Source: Janthinobacterium sp. BJB426 (GTDB lineage: Bacteria; Pseudomonadota; Gammaproteobacteria; Burkholderiales; Burkholderiaceae_D). From it: DNA of 64,000 bases. The translations under genes and the position numbers were made by a program. Location of the stretch: contig NZ_PDZL01000014.1 of the NCBI RefSeq assembly GCF_002735705.1, forward strand, positions 95,768 to 159,767. The letters are read 5' to 3'. The notes beneath the pieces were generated by a model, which did no database searches, had not been told where the DNA came from, and saw nothing but the letters and a program-made list of their open reading frames with translations. The first letter of the stretch is position 1. Each line of letters opens with the position of its first letter. Below, in pieces: positions 8,938 through 17,727 of the stretch.

Positions 8938-9801
8938 ATGCAAAATTTTTCCTTCGCCAGCCAGCAGCCCGCCAGCGACGCTCTTGCCCTTGAGCAGCTG
9001 GCGCAGTTCCTGCAGCGCCATCCCGACGTGCTGCTGCTGACGGGCGCCGGCATCAGCACGGCGTCCGGCATACCGGACTACCGCGACACGCAAGGCGTGC
9101 GGCGCGGCAACGCGCCCGTGCAAGGCCCCGATTTTCGCCGCCTGGAAACCGTGCGCCGCCGCTACTGGGCGCGCAGCATGGTCGGCTGGCCAACCCTGGC
9201 GCGCGCCACGCCGAATCCCGGTCACCTGGCCATCGCGCAACTGGCCCAGCGCCGGAGAATAGGCGGCCTGGTCACGCAGAACGTGGATGGCCTGCATCAG
9301 CAGGCTGGCAGCCCAGCCGTCACGGAGTTGCACGGCAGCATACATGGCGTGGTGTGCCTCGATTGCCGGACCCGCCACACGCGCCGCCTGATCCAGGATC
9401 AGCTCGAACATGACAATCCGCAACTGCTGGGCGCCACGGCCACGCCAGCGCCCGATGGCGACGCCTTGCTGGAACCATCGCAGCTGGCCACCTTCCACCT
9501 GCCCGTCTGTCCCCGTTGCGGCGGCACCCTGCAGCCCGACGTGGTGTTTTTCGGCGATGGCGTGCCCGCCGCCTGCGCGGCCGAAGCCGAAAGCAAGATG
9601 CGCACGGCCAGCGCCCTGCTGGTAGTGGGTTCATCGGTCATGGTGTATTCGAGCTTTCGCCTGTGCCGCATGGCGGCCGAAACGGGCAAGCCTGTGGCCG
9701 CCATCAACCTGGGCAAGACGCGCGCCGACCATTTACTGACCTTCAAGACCGAAGCCCCGGTACAAGACATCTTGCCTGCATTAGCGGCCATGCTGGGCTG
9801 A
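8938..9801 (+). CDS. NAD-dependent protein deacylase, Sir2 family
   Basis: Cytoplasmic sirtuin, 287 residues. NAD-binding motifs are TGAGISTASGIPDYRD and TQNVDGLHQQAG, and the catalytic histidine is in ELHGSIHG. The zinc site is formed by CLDC and, after a long insert, CPRCGG. The C-terminal Rossmann part has VVGSSVMVYS and INLGKTRAD. The insert between the two Cys pairs is typical of the class II (SIRT4-like) bacterial sirtuins. The chosen ATG lies just before the first helix; the frame continues to 8899 with basic, unconserved residues. Confidence 0.92.
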   Translation: MQNFSFASQQPASDALALEQLAQFLQRHPDVLLLTGAGISTASGIPDYRDTQGVRRGNAPVQGPDFRRLETVRRRYWARSMVGWPTLARATPNPGHLAIAQLAQRRRIGGLVTQNVDGLHQQAGSPAVTELHGSIHGVVCLDCRTRHTRRLIQDQLEHDNPQLLGATATPAPDGDALLEPSQLATFHLPVCPRCGGTLQPDVVFFGDGVPAACAAEAESKMRTASALLVVGSSVMVYSSFRLCRMAAETGKPVAAINLGKTRADHLLTFKTEAPVQDILPALAAMLG

Positions 9802-9857
9802 TCCCGTGCCGGCGCTGCGCCGCTCTCGCTATACTGTGCGATTAACGAGGAGAATTC

Positions 9858-10724
9858 ATGCTGGAACTGTTGAGTGAACACGCCTGTTTTGGCGGCGTAC
9901 AACGCTTTTATCGCCACGACACGCAAGCCATCGGCTTGCCCATGCGTTTCTCGGCCTTCATTCCCGACACGGCGCCAGGCGCCACTGCCACCACCAAACG
10001 CCCCGCCCTGTTTTACCTGGCGGGCCTGACCTGCACGGAAGAAACATTCATGATCAAGGGCGGCGCGCAGCGCGTGGCGGCCGAGGAAGGCGTGATCCTG
10101 ATCGCCCCCGACACCAGCCCCCGTGGCGCGACCATTGCGGGCGAAAGCGATTCCTGGGATTTCGGCGTGGGCGCCGGCTTTTACGTGGACGCCACCGAGG
10201 CGCCGTGGAGCAACCATTATCGGATGTATAGCTACCTGCTGGAACTGCGCGCCCTGCTGGAACAGGAACTGGCGATCGATGCGCAACGCACGGGTATTTT
10301 CGGCCACTCGATGGGCGGCCATGGCGCGCTGGTGCTGGCCTTGCGCAACCCGGAACTGTTCCGCTCCGTATCCGCCTTCGCCCCCATCGCCGCACCGAGC
10401 GAGTGTCCGTGGGGGAAAAAGGCTTTCACGGGCTACCTGGGCAGCGATGAGTCCAGCTGGCAACAGTACGACGCCAGCGCGCTGATGCGCGGCCTGCAAG
10501 GCAAACCGGCACTGTTTCCTAACGGCATTTTGATCGACCAGGGCCTGGCCGACAAGTTTTTACCGGAGCAACTGTACCCCGAAGTATTCGAAGCGGCGTG
10601 CCGCGACGCCGGCCAGCCATTACGGCTGCGCCGCCATGCCGGCTACGACCACGGCTATTACTTCATCGCCAGCTTCATGGAAGAGCATGTGCGCTTCCAT
10701 GCGAAGAACTTGCGCGCCGCCTGA
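9858..10724 (+). CDS. fghA: S-formylglutathione hydrolase
   Basis: Esterase-D type hydrolase, 288 residues, converting S-formylglutathione to formate and glutathione in the glutathione-dependent formaldehyde pathway. Diagnostic motifs are LAGLTCTEETFMIKGGAQR near the N-terminus, APDTSPRG, the nucleophile elbow GHSMGGHGAL, and the catalytic His in RHAGYDHGYYF. A GAGGAG ribosome-binding site precedes the ATG. The partner alcohol dehydrogenase (adhC/frmA) is not adjacent. It converges with the next gene across 9 bp. Confidence 0.95.
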   Translation: MLELLSEHACFGGVQRFYRHDTQAIGLPMRFSAFIPDTAPGATATTKRPALFYLAGLTCTEETFMIKGGAQRVAAEEGVILIAPDTSPRGATIAGESDSWDFGVGAGFYVDATEAPWSNHYRMYSYLLELRALLEQELAIDAQRTGIFGHSMGGHGALVLALRNPELFRSVSAFAPIAAPSECPWGKKAFTGYLGSDESSWQQYDASALMRGLQGKPALFPNGILIDQGLADKFLPEQLYPEVFEAACRDAGQPLRLRRHAGYDHGYYFIASFMEEHVRFHAKNLRAA

Positions 10725-10733
10725 TCCGCTGCG

Positions 10734-11399
10734 CTACTGCGCCGTGCTGGTATGCCCGTTGAAGTGGCGCGTGTACCAGTCCGTGGCCAGCAGGGCCGCC
10801 TGGTGCCGCGTGTCGGGGCCGCCAGGTGCGGCGATCTGTTCCAGTTGTTTGTCGCAGCGCAAGGTGGCGAACGCCATGCGGTTCAGGCCGGCCACGTCGG
10901 GGTCGCGCCCGCCCACGATCAGCAACGATGGCACGCGCACGTTTTCCAGCGCCGCCTTGCCGGCCATTTCCACCTGGCCATCGCAGACGGCCAGCGCGGC
11001 GATTTCCGCGCTGCGCCAGGCCGCCAGCTGCATCACGACGGCAGCGCTGGTGCCATAGCCGTACAGGCCGCAGGGCAAGCGCCGCGTGGATGCGTCGAGC
11101 TGCAGCCAGCCCAGGGCTTTTTCCAGTTGGCGCGCCAGCAGCACGATATCGCTGCGCACGAAATACGCGTGGCCATTGCTGCCGCCGCCAGGCCCGACAC
11201 CGCCCTGGTCGAAACGCAGGGTGGCGATGCCCGCTCGCAAAAAATCCTGGGAAGTGGCATGGCTGGAGGCGCCCAGGTAGTCGCTGTCGGCGCCTGCGCC
11301 GTGGGCAAACAGGACGATGCCCACGGGCCGCTCGGGCATGTCAAGCACGCCATCCATTTGAAGTTCATCGGCCGTAATGCTGACAAATTGTTCTTGCAT
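10734..11399 (-). CDS. Dienelactone hydrolase-like alpha/beta hydrolase with altered nucleophile elbow
   Basis: 221-residue cytoplasmic alpha/beta hydrolase related to small DLH-type enzymes. The fold is clear from GIVLFAHGAGAD (oxyanion loop), TLRFDQGGVGPGG and GGRDPDVAGLN. In related enzymes the elbow reads G-A-S-T-G; here it is GYGTSAA, so the aligned nucleophile position is Gly and a Ser comes two residues later. The expected C-terminal His motif also reads APGGPDTRH. It may be catalytically weak, use the shifted Ser or Thr, or be a non-enzymatic homologue. Residue alignment was done by eye. Confidence 0.8.
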   Translation of the reverse strand: MQEQFVSITADELQMDGVLDMPERPVGIVLFAHGAGADSDYLGASSHATSQDFLRAGIATLRFDQGGVGPGGGSNGHAYFVRSDIVLLARQLEKALGWLQLDASTRRLPCGLYGYGTSAAVVMQLAAWRSAEIAALAVCDGQVEMAGKAALENVRVPSLLIVGGRDPDVAGLNRMAFATLRCDKQLEQIAAPGGPDTRHQAALLATDWYTRHFNGHTSTAQ

Positions 11400-11577
11400 G
11401 GTTGCCTCCGCAATCGAGCTGGGATCAAGCTAAAGCTGAAGTCAAGCTGTGCGCTGATTTTACGCTGATCTTGCCGGGCCGGGGGACAGCCTGCATGCCC
11501 CGGGCGACTAAGCTCAGTGTAGCAGCCCACGGCCATTCCTGCGCGGCCGTTCACGCCTCGCCGCCAGGAAGGCAAGA

Positions 11578-13896
11578 CTATACGGCGCCGTGCCGGTCCA
11601 GCCCCTTCAGCACGGCTTCCGGGCGGATCGGCAAATGCCGCACGCGCGAAGCCACGGCGGCGAAGATGGCATTGCCGATCGCCGGCGCCACGGCTGTCGT
11701 GGGCGGTTCGCCCATGCCCGTCGCCGTTGCCGTGCTGGCCACAAATTCGATATCGAGCTCGGGCACGTCGGCCATGCGCAAGGGCGTGTAGGTATTCAGA
11801 TTGGTATCCTTCACTTCGCCGTTCAGGAAAGCCGTTCCCTCATGCAAGGCCATGCTCACGCCCCACAGGGCGCCCCCTTCCGCCTGCGCCAGCGCGCCAT
11901 CGGGGTCGACGATGCTGCCCGCGTCGATCACCATGAACAGCTTTTCGACTTTCACCATGCAAGTGCTGCGATCGACCTTGACTCGCGCCACGCACGCCGT
12001 CCAGGTGGGCATGTCGCGTTCCTGGCCGAAGGTGGCGGCGATGCCCAGGCCCGTGTCGGGCGGCATGGCCGTGCCCCAGCCGGCCTTGTCCGCCACCCGC
12101 TGCAGCACGTGGGCCAGGCGCGCGGCGCCGCCGACGGCGTTCGGCGCGCTGCCCGCATTTCTCCCCGTGGCCTGCAGCAAGGACAGCCGGAACGCCAGCG
12201 GATCGACCTTGGCCGCCTGCGCCGCCTCGTCCATGAAACTTTCCACAGCCCAATTCGTCCAGCCCGGCCCCACGGAGCGCAGCCAGCCGGGGCGGAAACT
12301 GCTGTTGGCCAGGTCGTTCGACACGGCCCGCACGCGCTGCGCGCCCACCGTGTACCAGTGGTCGGCGCCGGCGATGGCGAACGGGTCGTACGGATGACCC
12401 TGCTTATCCTTGGCCAGGAAAGCGGGAATCATCGCTTGCGTGGGCCAGCCCGCGCTGGCCTCGTGCACCATGGCCGACACCTTGCCGGCGGCGTCGAACG
12501 CCATGCGCACATGCTGCACGGACGGCGAACGGGGCGAATCGAAACGGGCGTCGTCGGCCCGCGTGCAAATCATCTTGACGGGGCGCCCCACGGCTTGCGC
12601 CGCCAGCGCGGCCGGCACGCAATAATCGCCATTCAGGCGCCGCCCGAAACCGCCGCCGAGCAGATAGGTGTGCAGCATCACCTTGCTTTCCGGCACATTC
12701 AACGCTTGCGCCAGCACGGGCAGGATCAGTGATTGCCACTGATTGCCCGCATGAATGTGCCAAATGCCGTCGATTTCCTGCGCCAGGGCATTCACCGGTT
12801 CCAGCTGGAAATGCAACACGGTGCTGGTCGTATAGTGGCGTTCCAGTTGCAGGCTGGCATCCTTGAACGCTTGCTCCACGCCGTCATCATCGACCACGCG
12901 GGCGCCCAGGCTGGCATCGGCCAGCTGCTTGGTGGCATAGTTGAGAATATCCTGCTCCGCCACGTGCGCTGCCGGGCCGGCCCGCCATTTCACTTGCACC
13001 AGGTCGGCCGCGCGCATGGCGGCCGCATACGTTTCGGCCACCACCATGACCCAGCCGGGCACTGTGCCGCTGGGGTCTTGCAAGGCGAACGAGCGCAGGT
13101 AGCCCTTGACCTTTTTCGCGGCCGTATCATCGATGGACACCACTTTCGCGCCGTAGCGCGTGGGCGGGATCTTCGGACGCGCAAACAGCATGCCCTCGAT
13201 TTCCGCATCGATTCCATACACGGCCGTGCCATTGATTTTCGCGGGGATGTCGAGCGCCTGCACCTGCTGGCCGATCAGGCTGCGCTGCGGCGGCGTCTTG
13301 AGCACGATGGCTTTCAGTTGCTCGGACGTGTACTGGCGCGCCAGCTTGCCACGGCGCACGATGTCGCCATAGCTGATCGACCGCCCCCGGCCATGCACGA
13401 CGCCCAGTCTGGCGTGGCAGGCGGACACAGGCACGCGCAACAGGCGCGCGCCCTCCTCGACCAGCGCGAGGCGGCCGGCCGCACCGGCACGGCTGAGCGG
13501 ATCGAAATTCTGCCACACGGACCAGCTGCCGCCCGTCACCATCAGTCCCCATTTCGGGTCCGTATCCACGTAATGCAGGCGCACCTTGCTCCAGTCCGCC
13601 TCCAGCTCCTCGGCAACGATACGCGCCAGGGCCGTGCCGATATGCTGGCCCATTTCCGCCTTGGCGATATTGACGGTGATCATGCCATCGACGCCGATAT
13701 GGAACCAGATGCTGGGGTCGAACACGGGTGCTGAGGGCTTCGCGGGCGGCACGGATGCCGCCTTGCCGGCGGCCAGGGAGCTGTCAGCGCGCAGGAAGGC
13801 CAGAGTAAAACCGGTGCCTGCAGCGGCGATCAGGAAGCCGCGCCGCCCCAGCGAGCTGGGACGGGCAGCAGAATTTTCTTTCGGCAACTTAAGCAC
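11578..13896 (-). CDS. Molybdopterin-binding large subunit of xanthine dehydrogenase family (IorB-like)
   Basis: Large molybdenum-hydroxylase subunit, about 772 residues, of the isoquinoline 1-oxidoreductase beta / aldehyde dehydrogenase type. A Tat signal is visible near the N-terminus (GRRGFLIAAAGTGFTLAF), so the folded cofactor-loaded enzyme is exported. Molybdopterin-binding stretches include GGGFGRRLNGDY, and the catalytic Glu is in TGMGEPPTT near the C-terminus. The start is placed at a GTG that has AGGAGG 6 bp upstream and overlaps the end of the 2Fe-2S gene by 8 bp; the frame is open to 13950 but without a better start. The substrate is unknown, probably an aldehyde or N-heterocycle. 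Confidence 0.9.
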   Translation of the reverse strand: MLKLPKENSAARPSSLGRRGFLIAAAGTGFTLAFLRADSSLAAGKAASVPPAKPSAPVFDPSIWFHIGVDGMITVNIAKAEMGQHIGTALARIVAEELEADWSKVRLHYVDTDPKWGLMVTGGSWSVWQNFDPLSRAGAAGRLALVEEGARLLRVPVSACHARLGVVHGRGRSISYGDIVRRGKLARQYTSEQLKAIVLKTPPQRSLIGQQVQALDIPAKINGTAVYGIDAEIEGMLFARPKIPPTRYGAKVVSIDDTAAKKVKGYLRSFALQDPSGTVPGWVMVVAETYAAAMRAADLVQVKWRAGPAAHVAEQDILNYATKQLADASLGARVVDDDGVEQAFKDASLQLERHYTTSTVLHFQLEPVNALAQEIDGIWHIHAGNQWQSLILPVLAQALNVPESKVMLHTYLLGGGFGRRLNGDYCVPAALAAQAVGRPVKMICTRADDARFDSPRSPSVQHVRMAFDAAGKVSAMVHEASAGWPTQAMIPAFLAKDKQGHPYDPFAIAGADHWYTVGAQRVRAVSNDLANSSFRPGWLRSVGPGWTNWAVESFMDEAAQAAKVDPLAFRLSLLQATGRNAGSAPNAVGGAARLAHVLQRVADKAGWGTAMPPDTGLGIAATFGQERDMPTWTACVARVKVDRSTCMVKVEKLFMVIDAGSIVDPDGALAQAEGGALWGVSMALHEGTAFLNGEVKDTNLNTYTPLRMADVPELDIEFVASTATATGMGEPPTTAVAPAIGNAIFAAVASRVRHLPIRPEAVLKGLDRHGAV

Positions 13897-14356
13897 CGGG
13901 CGCCTCCTGCATGCCGGCCGCCAGTTTAATTGCCTTGCGGATGCGCACATACGCCATGCAGCGGCACAGGTTGCCGCTCATGACGGCATCGATATTCGCA
14001 TCCGTCGGCTGCGGATAGTCTTGCAACAAAGTGGCCGCCTGCATGATCTGGCCCGACTGGCAATAGCCGCACTGGGGCGCCTGCGTGGCCAGCCACGCCC
14101 GCAGCAAAGGGTGCGTGCCATCGGGCGAGAGGCCTTCGATGGTGGTGACGGCGCAGCCGGCCACGGCGGCAATCGGCGTGATGCACGAGCGCATGGCGCG
14201 GCCATCCACGTGCACGGTGCAGGCGCCGCACATGCCGATGCCGCAGCCAAACTTCGTGCCCTTTAAATGGACTTCATCGCGCAGCACCCACAGCAGGGGC
14301 GTCTCGGCGTCGGCCTCGGTGCCGAAGGGCTGTCCATTGACAATAAGGTTATACAT
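13889..14356 (-). CDS. (2Fe-2S)-binding small subunit of molybdenum hydroxylase (IorA-like)
   Basis: 155-residue electron-transfer subunit with two 2Fe-2S clusters. The plant-type cluster uses the cysteines of CGIGMCGACTVHVDG plus a later Cys. The second helical-domain cluster uses CGYCQSGQ and CRC. It has no Tat signal of its own and would be exported by hitch-hiking on the large subunit, as known for IorAB/Pao-type enzymes. It sits between the cytochrome gene (29-bp gap) and the molybdenum subunit (overlap), fitting electron flow Mo to 2Fe-2S to heme c. Confidence 0.93.
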   Translation of the reverse strand: MYNLIVNGQPFGTEADAETPLLWVLRDEVHLKGTKFGCGIGMCGACTVHVDGRAMRSCITPIAAVAGCAVTTIEGLSPDGTHPLLRAWLATQAPQCGYCQSGQIMQAATLLQDYPQPTDANIDAVMSGNLCRCMAYVRIRKAIKLAAGMQEAPGA

Positions 14357-14385
14357 GAGTGTTGTACATAAGAAACTTTCAGAGA

Positions 14386-15684
14386 TTACTTGCCGGCACG
14401 CGCGCGCGTCACGGCCGCTTCCAGATTCGTCCAGGCCGGCTGGTGGCTGCGGCTGCGGCGCAGATAGGCGGCCAGCTGGGCCACGTCATTGTCTGTCAGC
14501 GAGGCGGCAAAGCCGGGCATCAGCACGCCGGGCATGGCGTCATCCTTGCTGATGCCGTGCAATATCACCTGGATCAGGTTGGCAGGATCGGGCGCGCTGA
14601 CGGCGCTGTTCAGGCTCAGTTCCGGGCGCAGGGACACGGGCCGGCCGTCGCTGTTCGAGTGGCACGACGCGCAGGCGGCCACGTACAGGCTGGCGCCGCG
14701 GTCGTTGTCGACCAGGCTGACGCGCTGCGAGCGCTCGATGCCAGCTTTCACAACGGTATCGGTATCGACCTGGCGTTGTTCCGCCCCGGCCAGGCCGGCA
14801 AAATACACGGACAGCGCGCGGATATCGCTATCGGGCGAGGCGCCCATGCCTTCGTGCACAACGGCCGACATGGGCCCGGCCGCCACGCCGTGCAAGGCCG
14901 TCGCGCCCGTCCGCAGGAAGGCGTACAGCTCGTCCTGCGTCCATGGCAAGGGTGCCGTGTTGGCGCTGGTCAAGGCCGGCGCATACCAGTGGTCGATGGG
15001 CGCGCCCAGATAGGACGAACCGGCAAGCTCGGCGCCCAGCGCATTGCGCGGCGTGTGGCAGGCGGCGCAATGGGCCAGGCCTTCGGCCAGATAGCGGCCC
15101 CGGTTCCAGTCCAGTCCTTGCGCAGGATCAAGCTGGAACGTCGCTGGCTTGAAAAACAGCAGCTTCCAGCCCGCCTGTAGCGGCCGCAAGTTCAGGGGGA
15201 ACGGCACGCTGTTGGCGGGCGCGGCCGCGTACACGGGCGGGCGCGTCATGAAATACGCGTACAAGGCCGTCAAGTCCGTATCCGAGACGAGGTTGAAATG
15301 GGTGTACGGAAAGACGGGATACAAATGGGCGCCATCGCGGCCCACGCCTTCGCGCATGGCCCGCTGGAAGGCGGCCAGCGACCAGCGGCCGATGCCCGTT
15401 TGCCTGTCGGGCGTGATATTCGTCGCATAAATCGTGCCGAACGGCGTGGCCAGGCCGTGGCCGCCCGCGTACTCGGCGCCGCCCTTGGCCGTATGGCAGG
15501 CGGCGCAATTGCCCATGCCCGCCAGGATGCGGCCCCGCTCCACCACTTGCGGGGAAAAGGCCGTGGCGGCAGGCGGATCGATGGGCGCCAGCGCGGGGCG
15601 CCAGTAATACAGATACGCGGCCAGGGCCGCCACGATGAGCAATGCCAGCGACAGCAGCAAGCCGGTGAAGATTTTCTTGAGCAA
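14386..15684 (-). CDS. Triheme cytochrome c, electron acceptor of the molybdenum hydroxylase
   Basis: Membrane-anchored periplasmic cytochrome with three heme c attachment motifs: CAACH, CAACH and CASCH. The architecture matches the cytochrome subunits of membrane alcohol/aldehyde dehydrogenases and of NicB/IorB-associated systems. An N-terminal hydrophobic helix follows KKIFTGLLLSLALL. The start is uncertain: TTG at 15684 lies just before this helix, whereas the frame is open to an ATG at 15774 with a cysteine-rich, unconserved extension. It is the first gene of the three-gene operon and should pass electrons to the respiratory chain. Confidence 0.88.
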   Translation of the reverse strand: MLKKIFTGLLLSLALLIVAALAAYLYYWRPALAPIDPPAATAFSPQVVERGRILAGMGNCAACHTAKGGAEYAGGHGLATPFGTIYATNITPDRQTGIGRWSLAAFQRAMREGVGRDGAHLYPVFPYTHFNLVSDTDLTALYAYFMTRPPVYAAAPANSVPFPLNLRPLQAGWKLLFFKPATFQLDPAQGLDWNRGRYLAEGLAHCAACHTPRNALGAELAGSSYLGAPIDHWYAPALTSANTAPLPWTQDELYAFLRTGATALHGVAAGPMSAVVHEGMGASPDSDIRALSVYFAGLAGAEQRQVDTDTVVKAGIERSQRVSLVDNDRGASLYVAACASCHSNSDGRPVSLRPELSLNSAVSAPDPANLIQVILHGISKDDAMPGVLMPGFAASLTDNDVAQLAAYLRRSRSHQPAWTNLEAAVTRARAGK

Positions 15685-15879
15685 AACAGGAACCAGTGAA
15701 AAGTAAAGGCCAGGGTAAAAGCAAGGCGCATGGGCCGCCGGCCAATGGCAGCGGCAACAGGGCCACAGTGACAATCTTACCGCGATTGTGACTTGTTGTA
15801 TGTACGCAATGACACGCAGGCCGTGCCCGCAGGCGGGCTGCGCCTTATAATCAGCGTTTCAGCACGCCGCCGCTCCTTC

Positions 15880-17532
15880 ATGCATACCGTTACCATCATC
15901 CTCATCCTCGTGTTGACCGTCGTCCTGTGCGGCTTTCTCGCCCGCTCGCGCTGGGTCAAGCTGCCGCTGCCGCTGATCCAGATTGCCGGCGGCACGGGAT
16001 TGGCCGTGTTTGGCGTGCAAGTGCCGCTCGATCCCGACATTTTCTTCCTGCTCTTCATTCCGCCGCTGCTGTTTCTCGATGGCTGGCGCATTCCCAAGGG
16101 CGCCTTCTTTTCCGACGCGCGCTCGATCCTGATGCTGGCCATCGGCCTGGTGCTGTTTACCGTGCTGGGCATGGGCTTTTTCATCGACTGGCTGATTCCC
16201 AGCGTGCCGCTGGCCGTCGCCTTCGCGCTGGGCGCCATCCTGTCGCCGACCGACCCCGTGGCCGTCTCGGCAATCGCCGCCGGCAACCCGATTCCGCCGC
16301 GCCTGATGCACATCCTCGAAGGCGAATCCCTGCTGAACGACGCGTCGGGCCTCGTCTGTTTCACGTTTGCCGTAGGCGCCATGATGACGGGCGGCTTTTC
16401 CATCGGCGCCGCCTCGCTGAGTTTCCTGCAGGAAGCGGGCGGCGGCATCATCATCGGCCTGGCCATCTCGTGGGGCGTGGGCCTGGCAAATAAATGGCTG
16501 GTGAGCAAGGTCGGCGAAGAGCCTGGCCTGCAAATCCTCATCAGCATCCTGATCCCGTTCGCCGCCTACCTAGGCGCCGAGCAAATCCACGGTTCCGGCA
16601 TCCTGGCCGCCGCCACGGCGGGCGTGTCCATGCATTACGCCGACCTGATCGGGCGCCCGCTGGCCGCCACGCGCACCCAGCGCAAGGCCGTGTGGGATAC
16701 CGTGCAACTGGTCTTGAATGGCGTGATCTTCGTCATGCTGGGCGCGCAACTGCCCACCACCGTTGCCGGCTTGCCGGCCGCCTCGGCCGAAATCGGCGCC
16801 GGCAGCGCCTGGAAACTGCCCCTGTTCGTCATCGCCATCACCGTGGGACTGACCTTCATGCGCTTCCTCTGGGTCTTCATTTCCATGAAGCTGACCCTGT
16901 TCAAGCACCACAAGAAGGTGGCTGGCGAATCGAAGGACGCGGCGCTGCTGGCCCGTCCCAGCCTGCGCTTGCTGCTGGTGGCCTCGTTCGCGGGCGTGCG
17001 CGGCGCGCTGACCCTGGCCGGCATCCTGACCCTGCCCTTGTTCTTGCCAGACGGCACGCGCTTTCCCGCGCGCGACCTCGTCATCTTCCTGGCCATGGGC
17101 GTGATTTTATTGTCGCTGCTGCTGGCCAGCGTCACCCTGCCCCTGCTGACCAAGGGCCTGGTGTTCGCGCCGCCCGCGCGCCGCTCGACGGAAGAGCGCA
17201 ATGCCCGCGCCGCCGCGGCCGAAGCGGCCATCGCGCGGCTGGAAAAAGTGTGCGAGGGCATCGACAAGAATGACAAGCAGCAAGTCGTCACGGAAGCGGC
17301 CAACCGCCTGATCGAAGCCTACCGGCGCCGCCTCGCGTACGGCGAAAGCAGCAACGACGAGGCGATGCGGCTGCAGGAACTGGCCAAGGCCGAGCGCGCG
17401 CTGCGCCTGGAAGCGCTGAATGCGGAGCGGGACGAACTGTTCCGCCGCCGCATTTCGGGTGAACTGGACGACACCATCCATTTGCGCCTGCTGCGCGAAA
17501 TCGACTTGCTGGAAGCGACACTGGAAGAATAG
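15880..17532 (+). CDS. Na+/H+ antiporter, CPA1/NhaP-type
   Basis: Inner-membrane cation/proton antiporter, 550 residues, with around twelve membrane segments in the first 430 residues. Family motifs are FFLLFIPPLLFLDGWRIP, the unwound-helix and ion-site pattern LGAILSPTDPVAVSAI, and ESLLNDASGLVCF. A cytoplasmic C-terminal tail of about 110 residues is charged and helical (AAAEAAIARLEKV). The frame is open to 15793, but the ATG at 15880 begins immediately before the first helix. It is divergent from the cytochrome operon, which implies back-to-back promoters between 15685 and 15880. Confidence 0.92.
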   Translation: MHTVTIILILVLTVVLCGFLARSRWVKLPLPLIQIAGGTGLAVFGVQVPLDPDIFFLLFIPPLLFLDGWRIPKGAFFSDARSILMLAIGLVLFTVLGMGFFIDWLIPSVPLAVAFALGAILSPTDPVAVSAIAAGNPIPPRLMHILEGESLLNDASGLVCFTFAVGAMMTGGFSIGAASLSFLQEAGGGIIIGLAISWGVGLANKWLVSKVGEEPGLQILISILIPFAAYLGAEQIHGSGILAAATAGVSMHYADLIGRPLAATRTQRKAVWDTVQLVLNGVIFVMLGAQLPTTVAGLPAASAEIGAGSAWKLPLFVIAITVGLTFMRFLWVFISMKLTLFKHHKKVAGESKDAALLARPSLRLLLVASFAGVRGALTLAGILTLPLFLPDGTRFPARDLVIFLAMGVILLSLLLASVTLPLLTKGLVFAPPARRSTEERNARAAAAEAAIARLEKVCEGIDKNDKQQVVTEAANRLIEAYRRRLAYGESSNDEAMRLQELAKAERALRLEALNAERDELFRRRISGELDDTIHLRLLREIDLLEATLEE

Positions 17533-17558
17533 CAACACTCTGGCGCGCCACGGCAGTG

Positions 17559-17578
17559 TTGATAAGTAATTCTCATGG
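17559..17578. promoter_or_regulatory. Fur-box-like sequence upstream of yfiRNB
   Basis: TTGATAAGTAATTCTCATGG resembles betaproteobacterial Fur boxes built from GATAAT-type hexamers around a TTCTCAT half. A TATAAT hexamer follows at 17608-17613, so the site would sit upstream of the -10 region of a promoter driving the YfiR gene. This is recognition by eye and was not scored. Confidence 0.4.
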
Positions 17579-17727
17579 CAAAGAATGCAAGTTTTAACAT
17601 TCGTGTTTATAATGCAAGGTTGTATGGCGTAGCGCCGTGATTTACTTTCAACCGGGACTTCCGTAGAGTCTGTGTTGCTGAGTAACATTTTAAGTAGCCA
17701 CCCGACCTGAATAAAGACACCGACGCC

